64,000 nt of DNA from Dictyobacter formicarum (GTDB lineage Bacteria; Chloroflexota; Ktedonobacteria; Ktedonobacterales; Ktedonobacteraceae): contig NZ_BNJJ01000014.1 of the NCBI RefSeq assembly GCF_016587435.1, forward strand, positions 186,001 through 250,000, read 5' to 3'. A program made the translations under genes and the position numbers. Shown here piece by piece: positions 25,872-34,781 of the stretch (position 1 is its first letter; the number at the start of each line of letters is the position of its first letter). The notes below the pieces were generated by a model that worked only from the letters and a program-made list of their open reading frames with translations, ran no database searches and had not been told where the DNA came from.

Positions 25872-27887
25872 TTATTCCAGACGCCCGATGTACTCTTTCA
25901 CCTTTTCAGCGGCATCGCGCGTCATACCATCGAGTGCGGTCAGATCTTCCAGGCTGGCGGCGCTGATAGCGCGCACCGAGCCAAAGTGTTTAAGCAAAGC
26001 CTGCTTGCGTTTGGGTCCGATACCAGGAATTTCATCCAGTACCGACTTAAAAGTGCGATTAGAGCGCAGCTTCTGGTGATATGAGAGGCCAAAACGATGG
26101 GCTTCATCGCGGATGCGCTGTAGCAAGTAGAGTCCCTGTGAGTTGCGCGGCAGGATAATTGGTTCAGGAGCATCTGGCGTATAGATCTCTTCAGCCGTAT
26201 TGAGTTTGGTGTGCGAGCCCTCTTCTTTGGCCACGCCAATGACCGGTATATCTAGATTAAGCTCACGCATCACCTGCAAGGCCGCATTCAGTTGACCCCG
26301 ACCGCCATCGATGATAACAAGGTCCGGCATGGCCCAATCGTGCTGCAGCGCCCCATTGCCACTATCCTGAATGATCTCGTCAACGGTTTCACCAATTGGT
26401 GAACTGATATCATCCATAGGGCTGCTGGGGATAGAAGAAGCATTGGCCACGGCCTTGCGGAAGCGGCGGCGCAACACCTCTTGATGGCTGGCATAATCGT
26501 TAGGACCCTCCACCTGCTTAATTTTAAAGCGGCGATATTCTTCTTTCTTGGGTCGGCCGGACTCAAAGACCACCATGGCGCCAACCGAGTTCGTGCCCTG
26601 GGTATTTGAGATATCATAGCACTCGATGCGCCGGGGTGACGTCTCCAGATTGATCGCCTTCTGGATCTCTTCCAGAGCAAACTGCGTCTTCTGGCTATCC
26701 GTTAGCCACTTGATGCGCTGCTGGTCCAGTACCTCTTTGGCGTTATTTTTCACCATATTGACCAGCTGTACTTTATCACCGCGTTTGGGAGTGATAATCG
26801 TCACGGCAGAGCTACCGCCGGTGGCGACCCCTTTGCGTTTCTCCCTGAGCCAGTTTTGAACTACCTGGCGATCGTCGGGCTCGACCTCAACGATGACTTC
26901 AGACGGTACATGGGGAGAGCTCTGGTAGAACTGCTGCATGAACGAGCCCATAACTTCACCAGGGCTACTATCGCGCGTGCCTTGCAGGATAAAGTATTCG
27001 CGTCCCACCAGTTTGCCAGCGCGGAAAAAGAATACCAGGGCACACGTCTCATCGTCGCCGCTGGCCAGTGCAATTACATCCTGGTCATCCTGGGCATCAG
27101 TATTGATGATGCGTTGCTTTTCCAGCACACGCTCAACCGCCTGAATACGATCGCGCAGGCGCGCCGCCTCCTCGAAATTCAACTCTTCAGCGGCCTTATC
27201 CATCTTAGCCTGAAGATCTTTTAAGACCTCGTCATGTTTCCCTTCGAGGAAGAGAATAACCTGTTTGATAATCGCGTTATATTCCTCGCGTGTCGTATAG
27301 GCCACGCAGGGCGCGGTACAGCGATGGATATAATACTGCGTGCAGGGGCGTGTCAGCAACTTCTGTTTCCAGCCCGCCGGCGGCTCGCCTTTGGCTGGCG
27401 GAGCCCAGGCGCTACCGTCATAGCGGCAGGTGCGGAAGGCAAAGAGTTTATTTAAAAGATCCAGCGTAGCATCAACGGCCCCCGAGTTCGTATAGGGTCC
27501 AAAATAGCGATTGCCATCATGATGGAAACTTCGTACCCGATAGACACGCGGAAAATCCTCAGTCAGTGCCACTTTGATATAGGGGTAGCTCTTGTCGTCC
27601 CGCAATAAGACATTATATTTGGGTCGATACTGTTTAATATAATTACTTTCCAGAACCAGAGCCTCGACCTCATTTTGCACGACGAGAAACTCGATGTCAT
27701 CGATTTTAGACACCATGCTCCGATTTTTGGGACTATGGTCGGTTGATTCCAGGAAATAAGAACGTACCCGATTGTAGAGTGAGATGGCTTTTCCCACATA
27801 AATAATTGTGCCCTCAGCATCCTTCATCAGGTAAATGCCAGGTTTATGGGGAAGAGAATTGAGCACAGACTGAATTTTTTCGTTCAT
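25872..27887 (-). CDS. uvrC: Excinuclease ABC subunit C
   Basis: UvrC makes both incisions around a bulky DNA lesion after UvrA/UvrB recognition. The 671-residue protein has the GIY-YIG nuclease at the N-terminus (KPGIYLMKDAEGTIIYVGKA). The UVR motif (KAAEELNFEEAARLRDRIQAVE) is near residue 220. The RNase H-like second nuclease has CYDISNTQGTNSVGAMVVF and DLVIIDGGRGQLNAAL. C-terminal helix-hairpin-helix motifs are IPGIGPKRKQALLKHFGS and LTALDGMTRDAAEKV. A Cys-rich segment of other UvrCs appears as CRYDGSAW...CTQYYIHRCTAPC. The ATG at 27887 is preferred to the TTG one codon earlier; the ribosome site is weak. No other uvr gene is near. Confidence 0.97.
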   Translation of the reverse strand: MNEKIQSVLNSLPHKPGIYLMKDAEGTIIYVGKAISLYNRVRSYFLESTDHSPKNRSMVSKIDDIEFLVVQNEVEALVLESNYIKQYRPKYNVLLRDDKSYPYIKVALTEDFPRVYRVRSFHHDGNRYFGPYTNSGAVDATLDLLNKLFAFRTCRYDGSAWAPPAKGEPPAGWKQKLLTRPCTQYYIHRCTAPCVAYTTREEYNAIIKQVILFLEGKHDEVLKDLQAKMDKAAEELNFEEAARLRDRIQAVERVLEKQRIINTDAQDDQDVIALASGDDETCALVFFFRAGKLVGREYFILQGTRDSSPGEVMGSFMQQFYQSSPHVPSEVIVEVEPDDRQVVQNWLREKRKGVATGGSSAVTIITPKRGDKVQLVNMVKNNAKEVLDQQRIKWLTDSQKTQFALEEIQKAINLETSPRRIECYDISNTQGTNSVGAMVVFESGRPKKEEYRRFKIKQVEGPNDYASHQEVLRRRFRKAVANASSIPSSPMDDISSPIGETVDEIIQDSGNGALQHDWAMPDLVIIDGGRGQLNAALQVMRELNLDIPVIGVAKEEGSHTKLNTAEEIYTPDAPEPIILPRNSQGLYLLQRIRDEAHRFGLSYHQKLRSNRTFKSVLDEIPGIGPKRKQALLKHFGSVRAISAASLEDLTALDGMTRDAAEKVKEYIGRLE

Positions 27888-28084
27888 CAATCAAAAATCC
27901 TGGGAAACAAGATGCAAAAGTCTGACGGTGATACAGATGTGTGCCTTTATTATACCGCGTTGTAGGATTGGTGTCGATGCGCATAGTCGATAGTCGTATA
28001 TACCACCCTTTGCATAGCCATAACTGCCCATCTGAGGTATACTGAAAGTGTGAATGTCTATCGAGTCATATAAACTAGGAAAGC

Positions 28085-30067
28085 ATGAGCTGCATAGGAA
28101 CCGCTGGCCACGTAGATCATGGCAAATCCACGCTGGTCAAAGCACTTACCGGTATTGATCCCGATCGTCTGACGGAAGAGAAAGAACGCGGCATGACCAT
28201 TGATCTTGGTTTTGCCTGGTTAAAGTTGCCCGGCGGACAAGAGGTCAGTATTGTAGATGTTCCCGGCCATGAAAGTTTCATCAAAAATATGCTGGCCGGC
28301 GTTGGAGGAATTGACGCCGCAATGCTGGTTATTGCGGCCGATGAAGGCATCATGCCACAGACGCGCGAACACCTGGCAATTCTGGATCTTTTGCAGGTGC
28401 CGCGTGGAGTTGTTGTGCTCACCAAAGCGGATCTGGTAGATGAAGAGTGGCTGGAACTGGTCAGGGAAGAGATTACCGAATATCTGAAGCCAACAATTTT
28501 AGCCGGTGCGCCGATCCTTACGGTCTCGGCCTACACGGGGCAGGGTTTGCCAGAGCTGCTGACAACCCTGGAGACGCTACTGGAGACCACATCCACACGC
28601 AGAAATATTGGCCGCCCGCGGTTACCAATAGATAGAGTCTTTTCATTGACCGGATTTGGTACGATTGTCACGGGGACACTATTAGATGGTGGATTAAAAG
28701 TAGGGCAAGAAGTGGAAATTTTTCCCCTGGGTATAAAATCGCGCGTGCGTGGTTTGCAGATGCACAAACAACAGCTTGAGTCTGCACACCCTGGTAGCCG
28801 GGTGGCGCTAAACCTGGCCAATGTTGCTCGTACCGATCTAACACGTGGCAATGTGGTGGCCCTATCAGGTCAATTACAGCCAACGTTGCTTTTTGATGCT
28901 CGATTGCGTCTCCTTGCCGACAGTAGCCGCTCGCTCTTGCACAACACATCCGTTGATGTGTATACAGGCTCGCAAGAGATTCCTGCCCGTGTACGCCTGC
29001 TGGATACTGATGAGCTTCAACCCGGACAGAGTGCCTGGGTACAGATGCGCTTAAGCCGTCCTGCGGTAGTTGCGCGCCGTGACCGCTTCATTTTACGTAT
29101 TCCATCTCCAGGTATGACTATTGGTGGCGGTGAAATTGTTGATGTCACACCACGCTATCATCGCCGTTTTCAAAAGCCCGTGTTGTCGACGCTGGTCCAA
29201 CTTTTACAGGCCACGCCTGAAGAACTGGTCCTGGCCAGCCTGGAGCGCCGAACGCCAGCCAGAGCAGCAGGGACCACACAAGCGACACCCGGCCTGGCAG
29301 GTTATCTGCTCGAAGACATAGCGAAGCAGTCTAATTTAGCGCAGGATGTGACGCAACAGATACTAGAGTCGTTCTTATCAGAAGGAAGAGTGTATAAAGT
29401 TGGCGCCTACTGGTTTGCGCAAACCGTCTGGGATGCATTAACTGACGAGGCTCTCCGCCTGGTCAAGGAATTTCATCAGCAGTATCCATTGCGCAGCGGA
29501 ATCTCCAAAGAGGAATGGCGTGCCCGCCTGGGTCTTCAATCCAGGATGGCAGCCGATGTTTTTTTTAGATTGCAGGAAAAAGGCCTGTTGGAGAGCGTGG
29601 AAACCAGAGGCGGAAATGAGCGCGTCGTTGGCTCGACACTTGCTCGAACCGGCGGTTTAATCAGAATACCTGGCTTTCAACCACATTTTACCGCCGTCCA
29701 GCAGCAACAGGTAGACCAACTACTACAGCTTTTTCAGGAGCATCCCTTCACGCCTCCTGTGCGTAGTGAAGCTGAGGCGATGGTAGGAACTAATGTGGTC
29801 AGTGCCTTGATTGAACAGGGCCAACTAGTAAAAATAGGTGATGGCATTCTGTTTTCCCACACCGCTTATCGTACAGCACTTTCAAAACTAGCGGCCTATA
29901 TGCACGAACATGGTAAAATGACCGTGGCGGAGGCACGCGATGTGTTAGAAACAACTCGTAAGTATATTTTGCCTCTACTTGAACATATGGACGCTCTACG
30001 TATGACTCATCGTCTAGGAGACGAACGTACACCAGGTACTACCCACATTGGTAATCCAGCGGAATAA
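28085..30067 (+). CDS. selB: Selenocysteine-specific elongation factor SelB
   Basis: SelB brings selenocysteinyl-tRNA to UGA codons that carry a SECIS hairpin. GTPase motifs are complete: GHVDHGKS (8-15), the ERGMTIDLGF switch I, DVPGHE (58-63) and TKAD (113-116). ERGMTIDLGFA and SFIKNMLAGVGGID separate SelB from EF-Tu. Translation-factor beta-barrels follow. The last 260 residues are winged-helix repeats (LAGYLLEDIAKQSNLAQDVT, LRSGISKEEWRARLGLQSR, KMTVAEARDVLETTRKYILPLLEHMD), which read the SECIS RNA. AGGAAAGC precedes the ATG. selA, selC and selD are not in the window and no in-frame UGA gene was noticed. Confidence 0.95.
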   Translation: MSCIGTAGHVDHGKSTLVKALTGIDPDRLTEEKERGMTIDLGFAWLKLPGGQEVSIVDVPGHESFIKNMLAGVGGIDAAMLVIAADEGIMPQTREHLAILDLLQVPRGVVVLTKADLVDEEWLELVREEITEYLKPTILAGAPILTVSAYTGQGLPELLTTLETLLETTSTRRNIGRPRLPIDRVFSLTGFGTIVTGTLLDGGLKVGQEVEIFPLGIKSRVRGLQMHKQQLESAHPGSRVALNLANVARTDLTRGNVVALSGQLQPTLLFDARLRLLADSSRSLLHNTSVDVYTGSQEIPARVRLLDTDELQPGQSAWVQMRLSRPAVVARRDRFILRIPSPGMTIGGGEIVDVTPRYHRRFQKPVLSTLVQLLQATPEELVLASLERRTPARAAGTTQATPGLAGYLLEDIAKQSNLAQDVTQQILESFLSEGRVYKVGAYWFAQTVWDALTDEALRLVKEFHQQYPLRSGISKEEWRARLGLQSRMAADVFFRLQEKGLLESVETRGGNERVVGSTLARTGGLIRIPGFQPHFTAVQQQQVDQLLQLFQEHPFTPPVRSEAEAMVGTNVVSALIEQGQLVKIGDGILFSHTAYRTALSKLAAYMHEHGKMTVAEARDVLETTRKYILPLLEHMDALRMTHRLGDERTPGTTHIGNPAE

Positions 30068-30434
30068 GCTCATGAATGGACCTATTACAATCGAACAGGA
30101 GCATATAAACACCTTCTCGACATGGGGAGAACTCCTACTTTCCTGTAGAGTGTTCCATTCTGACGTAGAATAAGTTAAAATAGTGGCGCAATGCGTTTTG
30201 CCTTCTTCCAGATTCCGGGAAGAGATCTTCTGGCAACTTAATGCTGGCGAGTCACATTGCGTCTCAGGTTGAGATATGCGTAAATCCTTGTTTGACACTC
30301 GATTGGATATCTTAGAACATCTGAGATAGTAGCATCCAAGGGAATAACCGCTCAGATGTTGCTGTGACAGCAAATAATTGTCCAACAAACAAGGGAGGGG
30401 CACTGTAAAAGGTCGCCCAACAGTGCGGAGAGCT
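30068..30434. promoter_or_regulatory. Leader region of pknB with alternative hairpins
   Basis: No gene. A 10-bp stem AACATCTGAG/CTCAGATGTT (30316-30325 with 30351-30360) overlaps by two bases a 6-bp stem TTGCTG/CAGCAA (30359-30364 with 30368-30373) just before the kinase gene. I searched for a tRNA-Sec gene here and saw none. Confidence 0.35.
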
Positions 30435-32387
30435 ATGCAAATCGAAGTTTTGGGTGAACGATACCAAATACAAGACCCTATCGGGCGCGGCGGTATGGCT
30501 ACGATCTATCGGGGCCGTGATATGCGCATGGACCGGGCCGTAGCTATTAAGGTGTTGCGCGAAGTCTATAGTACCGACCCAAAGTTTGTGACGCGCTTTC
30601 AGCGAGAGGCGAAGGCTGCATCTTCGTTACAGCACCCTAATATTGTGCAGGTATACGATTATGGCCAGAGTGATGGCAATTATTTTATTGTCATGGAGAT
30701 GGTCGAAGGTGCAGATCTACGCCGCTACCTGCGCTCGCGGGGCGTGCTCGCCATGGATCGGGCTGTCATTATCGCGCACGATGTCGCTCTTGGTCTGGGA
30801 GCGGCTCATCGTCGAGGGATTGTGCATCGCGATGTAAAACCACAGAATATTATGGTGGGACGCGATGGTTCTATTAAATTAACCGATTTCGGTATCGCCA
30901 GTGTGTATAAAGATATCAATGCTGAGCGTTTAACCACTACCGGCATGACACTGGGTACCGTACAATATTATGCTCCAGAGCAAGCGCAAGGTGAGATCGT
31001 CAGCCCTGCGGCCGATGTTTATGCGCTGGGTATCGTGATGTATGAAATGGTGACCGGTCGCACTCCATTTGATGGAGATACTCCGGTAGCTGTTGCCATG
31101 CAACATATTCAGGATGTCCCGATGCCGCCTAGCCAGTTAAATCCAAATATACCACCTGCGCTGGAAGAAATTATTTTGCGCTGCCTGGAAAAAATTCCTG
31201 AGATGCGTTTCCGGGATGGTAATATGCTGGCGCGGGCTCTGGAATTTCTGGGTGAAGGAGAGAGCGCAACCATACAGTCCGCCAATATACCGCCTGGCAA
31301 TGGTTCAGGGCCTTACGCCGGCGCGGGGGCGGCGATAGTAGGTCAGGCGGCTGGCTCTCTCAATGGTGCGGCTCGGCCCGGGCAGCAGAATTCGTCGCCC
31401 AATCAGCAATTGGGTCCAGGTGTCGTGGACCCGAATGGTTCGACTGAGAATGGGGCCGCGACCGCCCTGCGTGCTGACCAGGCTTATATTCCTCCCTCGG
31501 TTGATCCAGAGGCAGCTACTACTGCGATGGACCCGCAACGTCCACTACCTATGAGTACCATGGGTGAGATGGAATCCGGGGCTACGCGACCTATTCAACG
31601 AGACTCTTTGGGTGGCCGGCCCGCGGGCATTGTGCGCGAACAGCGGGATAATCGCATGGCTGGTATTGTTACAGTACTCATCCTGGTGGCAACGGTCTTA
31701 TTACTTGCTTTTAGCATTTATCTCGCCAGCCAGCTTCATTTCCTGCCATTTTCGCCGGGTCCTGGCAATGCCACACCAACTGTTGCCCAGGTTATTCAGG
31801 TACCTGACTTAAGGAACCTGAGCTACCAGGAGGCTAAAAAGCAGGTCGAAGCTAAAGGTTTTAAAATTTCAGCCAAAAACGGGATGACAACTGGAACTGT
31901 CACGCAACAATCGCCGGAACCGGGTACCTATGCCAGGCGCGGCTCTACCATCCTGGTAGAGCTATCGAAGGTGGTGCCCAGCGACCTGATTGGCATGTCA
32001 TTGGATGATGCGAAGGCCAAACTGAATGCCCTGGGGATTCCATTTATTCCCAAGCAAGATGACCGCGACCCGCAAGATCCTAACCGTGATCCCAATACCA
32101 TAACCCGCACCGATCCAGGTCCTGGTCAAACATTGAAAGATGGAGAAATCCTGACCCTGTATGTGACGAACTGGACTGGTGCTCCCTCGACGTCTCCGAC
32201 GCAGGCACCCCAGCCGACGCAGGCACCCCAGCCGACGCCGACGACAGCGCCGCAACCGACGCCGACACCTAGACCGCAGCCGACTCCAACGCTAGCTCCG
32301 ACGCCGACGCTGGCGCCGACTCCAACTCCGACTCCGTCTGGTATATTGCCAGGTGCAAATACATCACCTACACCAGGCTCATCGTAA
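30435..32387 (+). CDS. pknB: Serine/threonine protein kinase with two PASTA domains
   Basis: A membrane kinase that usually senses muropeptides or lipid II and controls cell-wall growth. The N-terminal kinase domain is intact: glycine loop GRGGMA (17-22), VAIK Lys39, HRDVKPQN with Asp133, DFG at 151-153 and APEQAQG. A linker of about 150 residues rich in Gly, Pro and Asn leads to one membrane helix (GIVTVLILVATVLLLAFSIYL). Two PASTA units follow (VPDLRNLSYQEAKKQVEAKG and DLIGMSLDDAKAKLNALG), then a repetitive Pro/Thr/Gln tail. ATG 30435 with GGAG upstream puts the start right before the kinase domain; an upstream GTG (30423) or TTG (30378) is possible. Most such genes sit by cell-division genes; this one follows selB. 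Confidence 0.93.
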   Translation: MQIEVLGERYQIQDPIGRGGMATIYRGRDMRMDRAVAIKVLREVYSTDPKFVTRFQREAKAASSLQHPNIVQVYDYGQSDGNYFIVMEMVEGADLRRYLRSRGVLAMDRAVIIAHDVALGLGAAHRRGIVHRDVKPQNIMVGRDGSIKLTDFGIASVYKDINAERLTTTGMTLGTVQYYAPEQAQGEIVSPAADVYALGIVMYEMVTGRTPFDGDTPVAVAMQHIQDVPMPPSQLNPNIPPALEEIILRCLEKIPEMRFRDGNMLARALEFLGEGESATIQSANIPPGNGSGPYAGAGAAIVGQAAGSLNGAARPGQQNSSPNQQLGPGVVDPNGSTENGAATALRADQAYIPPSVDPEAATTAMDPQRPLPMSTMGEMESGATRPIQRDSLGGRPAGIVREQRDNRMAGIVTVLILVATVLLLAFSIYLASQLHFLPFSPGPGNATPTVAQVIQVPDLRNLSYQEAKKQVEAKGFKISAKNGMTTGTVTQQSPEPGTYARRGSTILVELSKVVPSDLIGMSLDDAKAKLNALGIPFIPKQDDRDPQDPNRDPNTITRTDPGPGQTLKDGEILTLYVTNWTGAPSTSPTQAPQPTQAPQPTPTTAPQPTPTPRPQPTPTLAPTPTLAPTPTPTPSGILPGANTSPTPGSS

Positions 32388-32440
32388 ACGTACGAATGGA
32401 GCACTACTTCAACAGAAGTAGTGCTCCATTCGTACGTTTA
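32385..32440 (+). terminator. Long hairpin overlapping the pknB stop codon
   Basis: A perfect 25-bp stem (32385-32409 with 32416-32440, 6-nt loop). The TAA stop is the first three bases of the left arm. No T-run follows at once, so it may stabilise the mRNA end or block read-through rather than act as a classical terminator. Confidence 0.7.
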
Positions 32441-33112
32441 GCTGTATCATTATACTTTTAAGACAATAAAAAGTTTTATCGTTTTCTACAGACTTTCATT
32501 TTTTTTATAAATTCTAGTGAATAAGTGCTATTGCTGTATAAAGTATTTGGCATGCTGAAATGGAAAGTCGAAATATAGCTTATATATCTAAAGGCTATAG
32601 CTTGTCACGCGCACCTTGTCCCAACACATCCTGAACTTCAGACCAGCTCCGAAGAGATCAGACTGCAGCGCAATAGTTTGTGCCTGGCGTGGGCTGGAAT
32701 TTCAGTCTTCAATAGAAAGATTCAGGACATGTTTATTCACTTCCATGATGCTCATAGGCTCTTATCCATTTTTTTTGAACCATTTAATGGTTGAGTCTAT
32801 TTTACACATAAAACATATAGTATATGGTATACTCTATCGTATAATGACCTTGGTTATGGACAACGTGCTATACTGCAAGTAAAAGCATTTGATGTCTATC
32901 TGGCAAACAGAAGTAGACACATGAATGGTAATGACGAACAATGATAGGGCATCGCAGGGTTGGTGACCTCCAAATGTGTGGAGCTCCGCGCAGCGCGGCT
33001 GCCAACACTCAGTGTTTTAGACATTGCGTTCTGCTGGCCTAAAAGTTCAACAAAGGTGTCTATGTTTTCCTTCCTAAAAATGAAAACTTAAAAAGAACGA
33101 GGACGACCTATC
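32441..33112. other. Long AT-rich spacer before the glycosyltransferase
   Basis: 672 bp without a credible gene; a frame at 32616-32882 lacks a ribosome site and family features. Small hairpins: AACCAT/ATGGTT near 32782, CCGCG-CAG-CGCGG near 32987 and AACAC/GTGTT near 33004. TATACT near 32829 and TATAAT near 32841 are -10-like words in AT-rich DNA without clear -35 partners. Confidence 0.4.
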
Positions 33113-34522
33113 ATGATGAAATTAGACGGAGCAATATCACCAGAAAATACACTTTTTGTCCTGCTCTGTTTTGAAGGGCCTGATGTCTATTCTACCGCGG
33201 GTGGTCTGGGCACTCGTGTTTCCGAACTGAGCGAAGCACTGGCAACTCAGGGATATACCACTCATCTTATTTATATTGGTGATCCCTACAAGCCATCGGT
33301 CGAGCACCGCCTGGATGGGCGCTTGATTCTCAAACGCTGGTCACAATGGGTCAGTAAGTATTATCCCAATGGGGTTTATGATGGTGAGGAACAGAAGCTA
33401 TACGATTATAATGAAAGTGTTCCTTACCATATTTTTAGTGAAATTGTGCGACCCGCGGTCGCTGAGGGTAAGACGGTTGTTATTCTGGGAGAAGACTGGC
33501 ATACGGCTGAAGTGATGTGCCGTACCTCAGATCTTTTGCACTGGTTTGGTGTGCGTCAGAAGGTTTTAATGTTGTGGAACTTGAACAGCCTGATGTCTCT
33601 CCATCGTATCGATTGGGGGCGGTTGAATTTTGTTACCACGCTATGCACCGTCAGTAAATACATGAAGCACAAAATGTGGGAACTTGGCGTCAATCCCCTG
33701 GTAATTCCTAATGGTATTCCTACTCGTCACCTCAATCCAGTCAATCCGGAAGCGGTAGAGCGGTTACGCACCATCGCCCGCCGGGGCGATCCTAACCGCT
33801 TCTTCCTGTTCAAGATTGGACGTTTTGATCCCGATAAACGCTGGATCATGGCTATGGAGGCTGTAGCGCGTCTAAAAGATTCCGGCCATCCAGTGACCCT
33901 GTTTGTGCGCGGTGGTATTGAGCCGCATGGTGCCGATGTATTCCGCCATGCCTATCATCGTGGACTGCATATTCAAGATGTTGTAGCGCAGCGTCCAAAT
34001 CTGCAACAGTGTCTGGATGCGATCGAGCAGGCTGGACCAGCGGACGTTTATAATTTGCGCTTCTTCTTACCCGAAGAATTTGTGCGCACCACCTATGCAG
34101 CTGCTGATGCTACGCTGGCTAATAGCGGGCATGAGCCCTTTGGTCTGGTTGCGCTTGAGGTGATGGCGGCCCAGGGCATCGCGGTCACCGGCTCAACTGG
34201 TGAAGACTATGCTGTCTCGTTTGAAAATGCCATTGTAACCGAAACCGATGACCCCGATGAAATCGTTGGCTATCTCCTCTATCTGCGCCGCCATCCAGAA
34301 AAACAGGAACAGATGCGCCAGGCCAGCCAGGTGACTGCACGACAGTTCTTGTGGGATCGCGTTATTGACAATATGGTGGGCAAACTTGAGTTCCTGGCGC
34401 GTAAGCAGAACATTGTTTTGCCTGCAAGCAGTATGATAGATGTAGAGACTGATGCTCATATACATGAGCAGGTGGCCCAGGAAGTAAGTGTTGTTTCCAA
34501 TGCTAGCAGGTTCAAGGCATAG
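33113..34522 (+). CDS. GT4-family glycosyltransferase (glycogen/starch synthase-like fold)
   Basis: A 469-residue GT-B enzyme. The N-terminal GPDVYSTAGGLGTRVSELSEAL, with the GGLGT loop, is the donor/acceptor loop seen in glycogen synthases and related GT4 enzymes. GEDWHTAEV resembles the HDWQT-like motif of starch synthases. The C-terminal domain has FLFKIGRFDPDKRWIMAM and the E-X7-E motif in GHEPFGLVALEVMAAQG. It should transfer a hexose from a nucleotide sugar to a glucan or glycolipid. It is paired with a GH57 enzyme 255 bp downstream, as in several alpha-glucan loci; acceptor unknown. GAGG lies 11 nt before the first ATG; the next codon is also ATG. Confidence 0.85.
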   Translation: MMKLDGAISPENTLFVLLCFEGPDVYSTAGGLGTRVSELSEALATQGYTTHLIYIGDPYKPSVEHRLDGRLILKRWSQWVSKYYPNGVYDGEEQKLYDYNESVPYHIFSEIVRPAVAEGKTVVILGEDWHTAEVMCRTSDLLHWFGVRQKVLMLWNLNSLMSLHRIDWGRLNFVTTLCTVSKYMKHKMWELGVNPLVIPNGIPTRHLNPVNPEAVERLRTIARRGDPNRFFLFKIGRFDPDKRWIMAMEAVARLKDSGHPVTLFVRGGIEPHGADVFRHAYHRGLHIQDVVAQRPNLQQCLDAIEQAGPADVYNLRFFLPEEFVRTTYAAADATLANSGHEPFGLVALEVMAAQGIAVTGSTGEDYAVSFENAIVTETDDPDEIVGYLLYLRRHPEKQEQMRQASQVTARQFLWDRVIDNMVGKLEFLARKQNIVLPASSMIDVETDAHIHEQVAQEVSVVSNASRFKA

Positions 34523-34577
34523 CAAGCAAGCAGTTTCAGCTAGCGAAGAAAAAATTTGCAGGCATTTTTACCATCTA

Positions 34578-34639
34578 CCAATACGAGGTTGCTCGTTGTC
34601 GTATTGGCCCGGCGCGCATGCGTTTAGCGGGCCAATACG
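34578..34639 (+). promoter_or_regulatory. Two mutually exclusive hairpins between GT4 and GH57 genes
   Basis: Segment CCAATACGA (34578-34586) pairs with TCGTATTGG (34599-34607), and the overlapping CGTATTGGCCCG (34600-34611) pairs with CGGGCCAATACG (34628-34639, 12 bp). Both helices use the same middle strand, so only one can form. That is the design of an RNA switch or attenuator, though no T-run follows. Confidence 0.5.
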
Positions 34640-34760
34640 CTGCGGGAAGGTTATGTATGACATTATGCAGACCGACTCGCCTGGCGTTCAGGTCAGAGAA
34701 GAGAAAATAAGAGCACTTCAGCGTAGAAGATGATCAGCACAAATGGTGGAGAAGGTTTGT

Positions 34761-34781
34761 ATGCCAAAGGATGGAGGATGA
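34761..34781 (+). CDS. Possible six-residue upstream ORF coupled to the GH57 gene
   Basis: ATG at 34761 with a strong GGAGAAGG (34748-34755) encodes MPKDGG and stops with TGA overlapping the ATG at 34778 (ATGA). Translation of it could feed ribosomes to the GH57 start. Real peptide production is unproven. Confidence 0.3.
   Translation: MPKDGG

Noticed and set aside
27888..30434. tRNA-Sec gene beside selB
   Set aside because: Both flanking spacers were read; no long acceptor/variable arm structure found.
32616..32882. 88-codon frame in the spacer after pknB
   Set aside because: No ribosome site, no recognisable pattern, AT-rich spacer DNA with promoter-like words.
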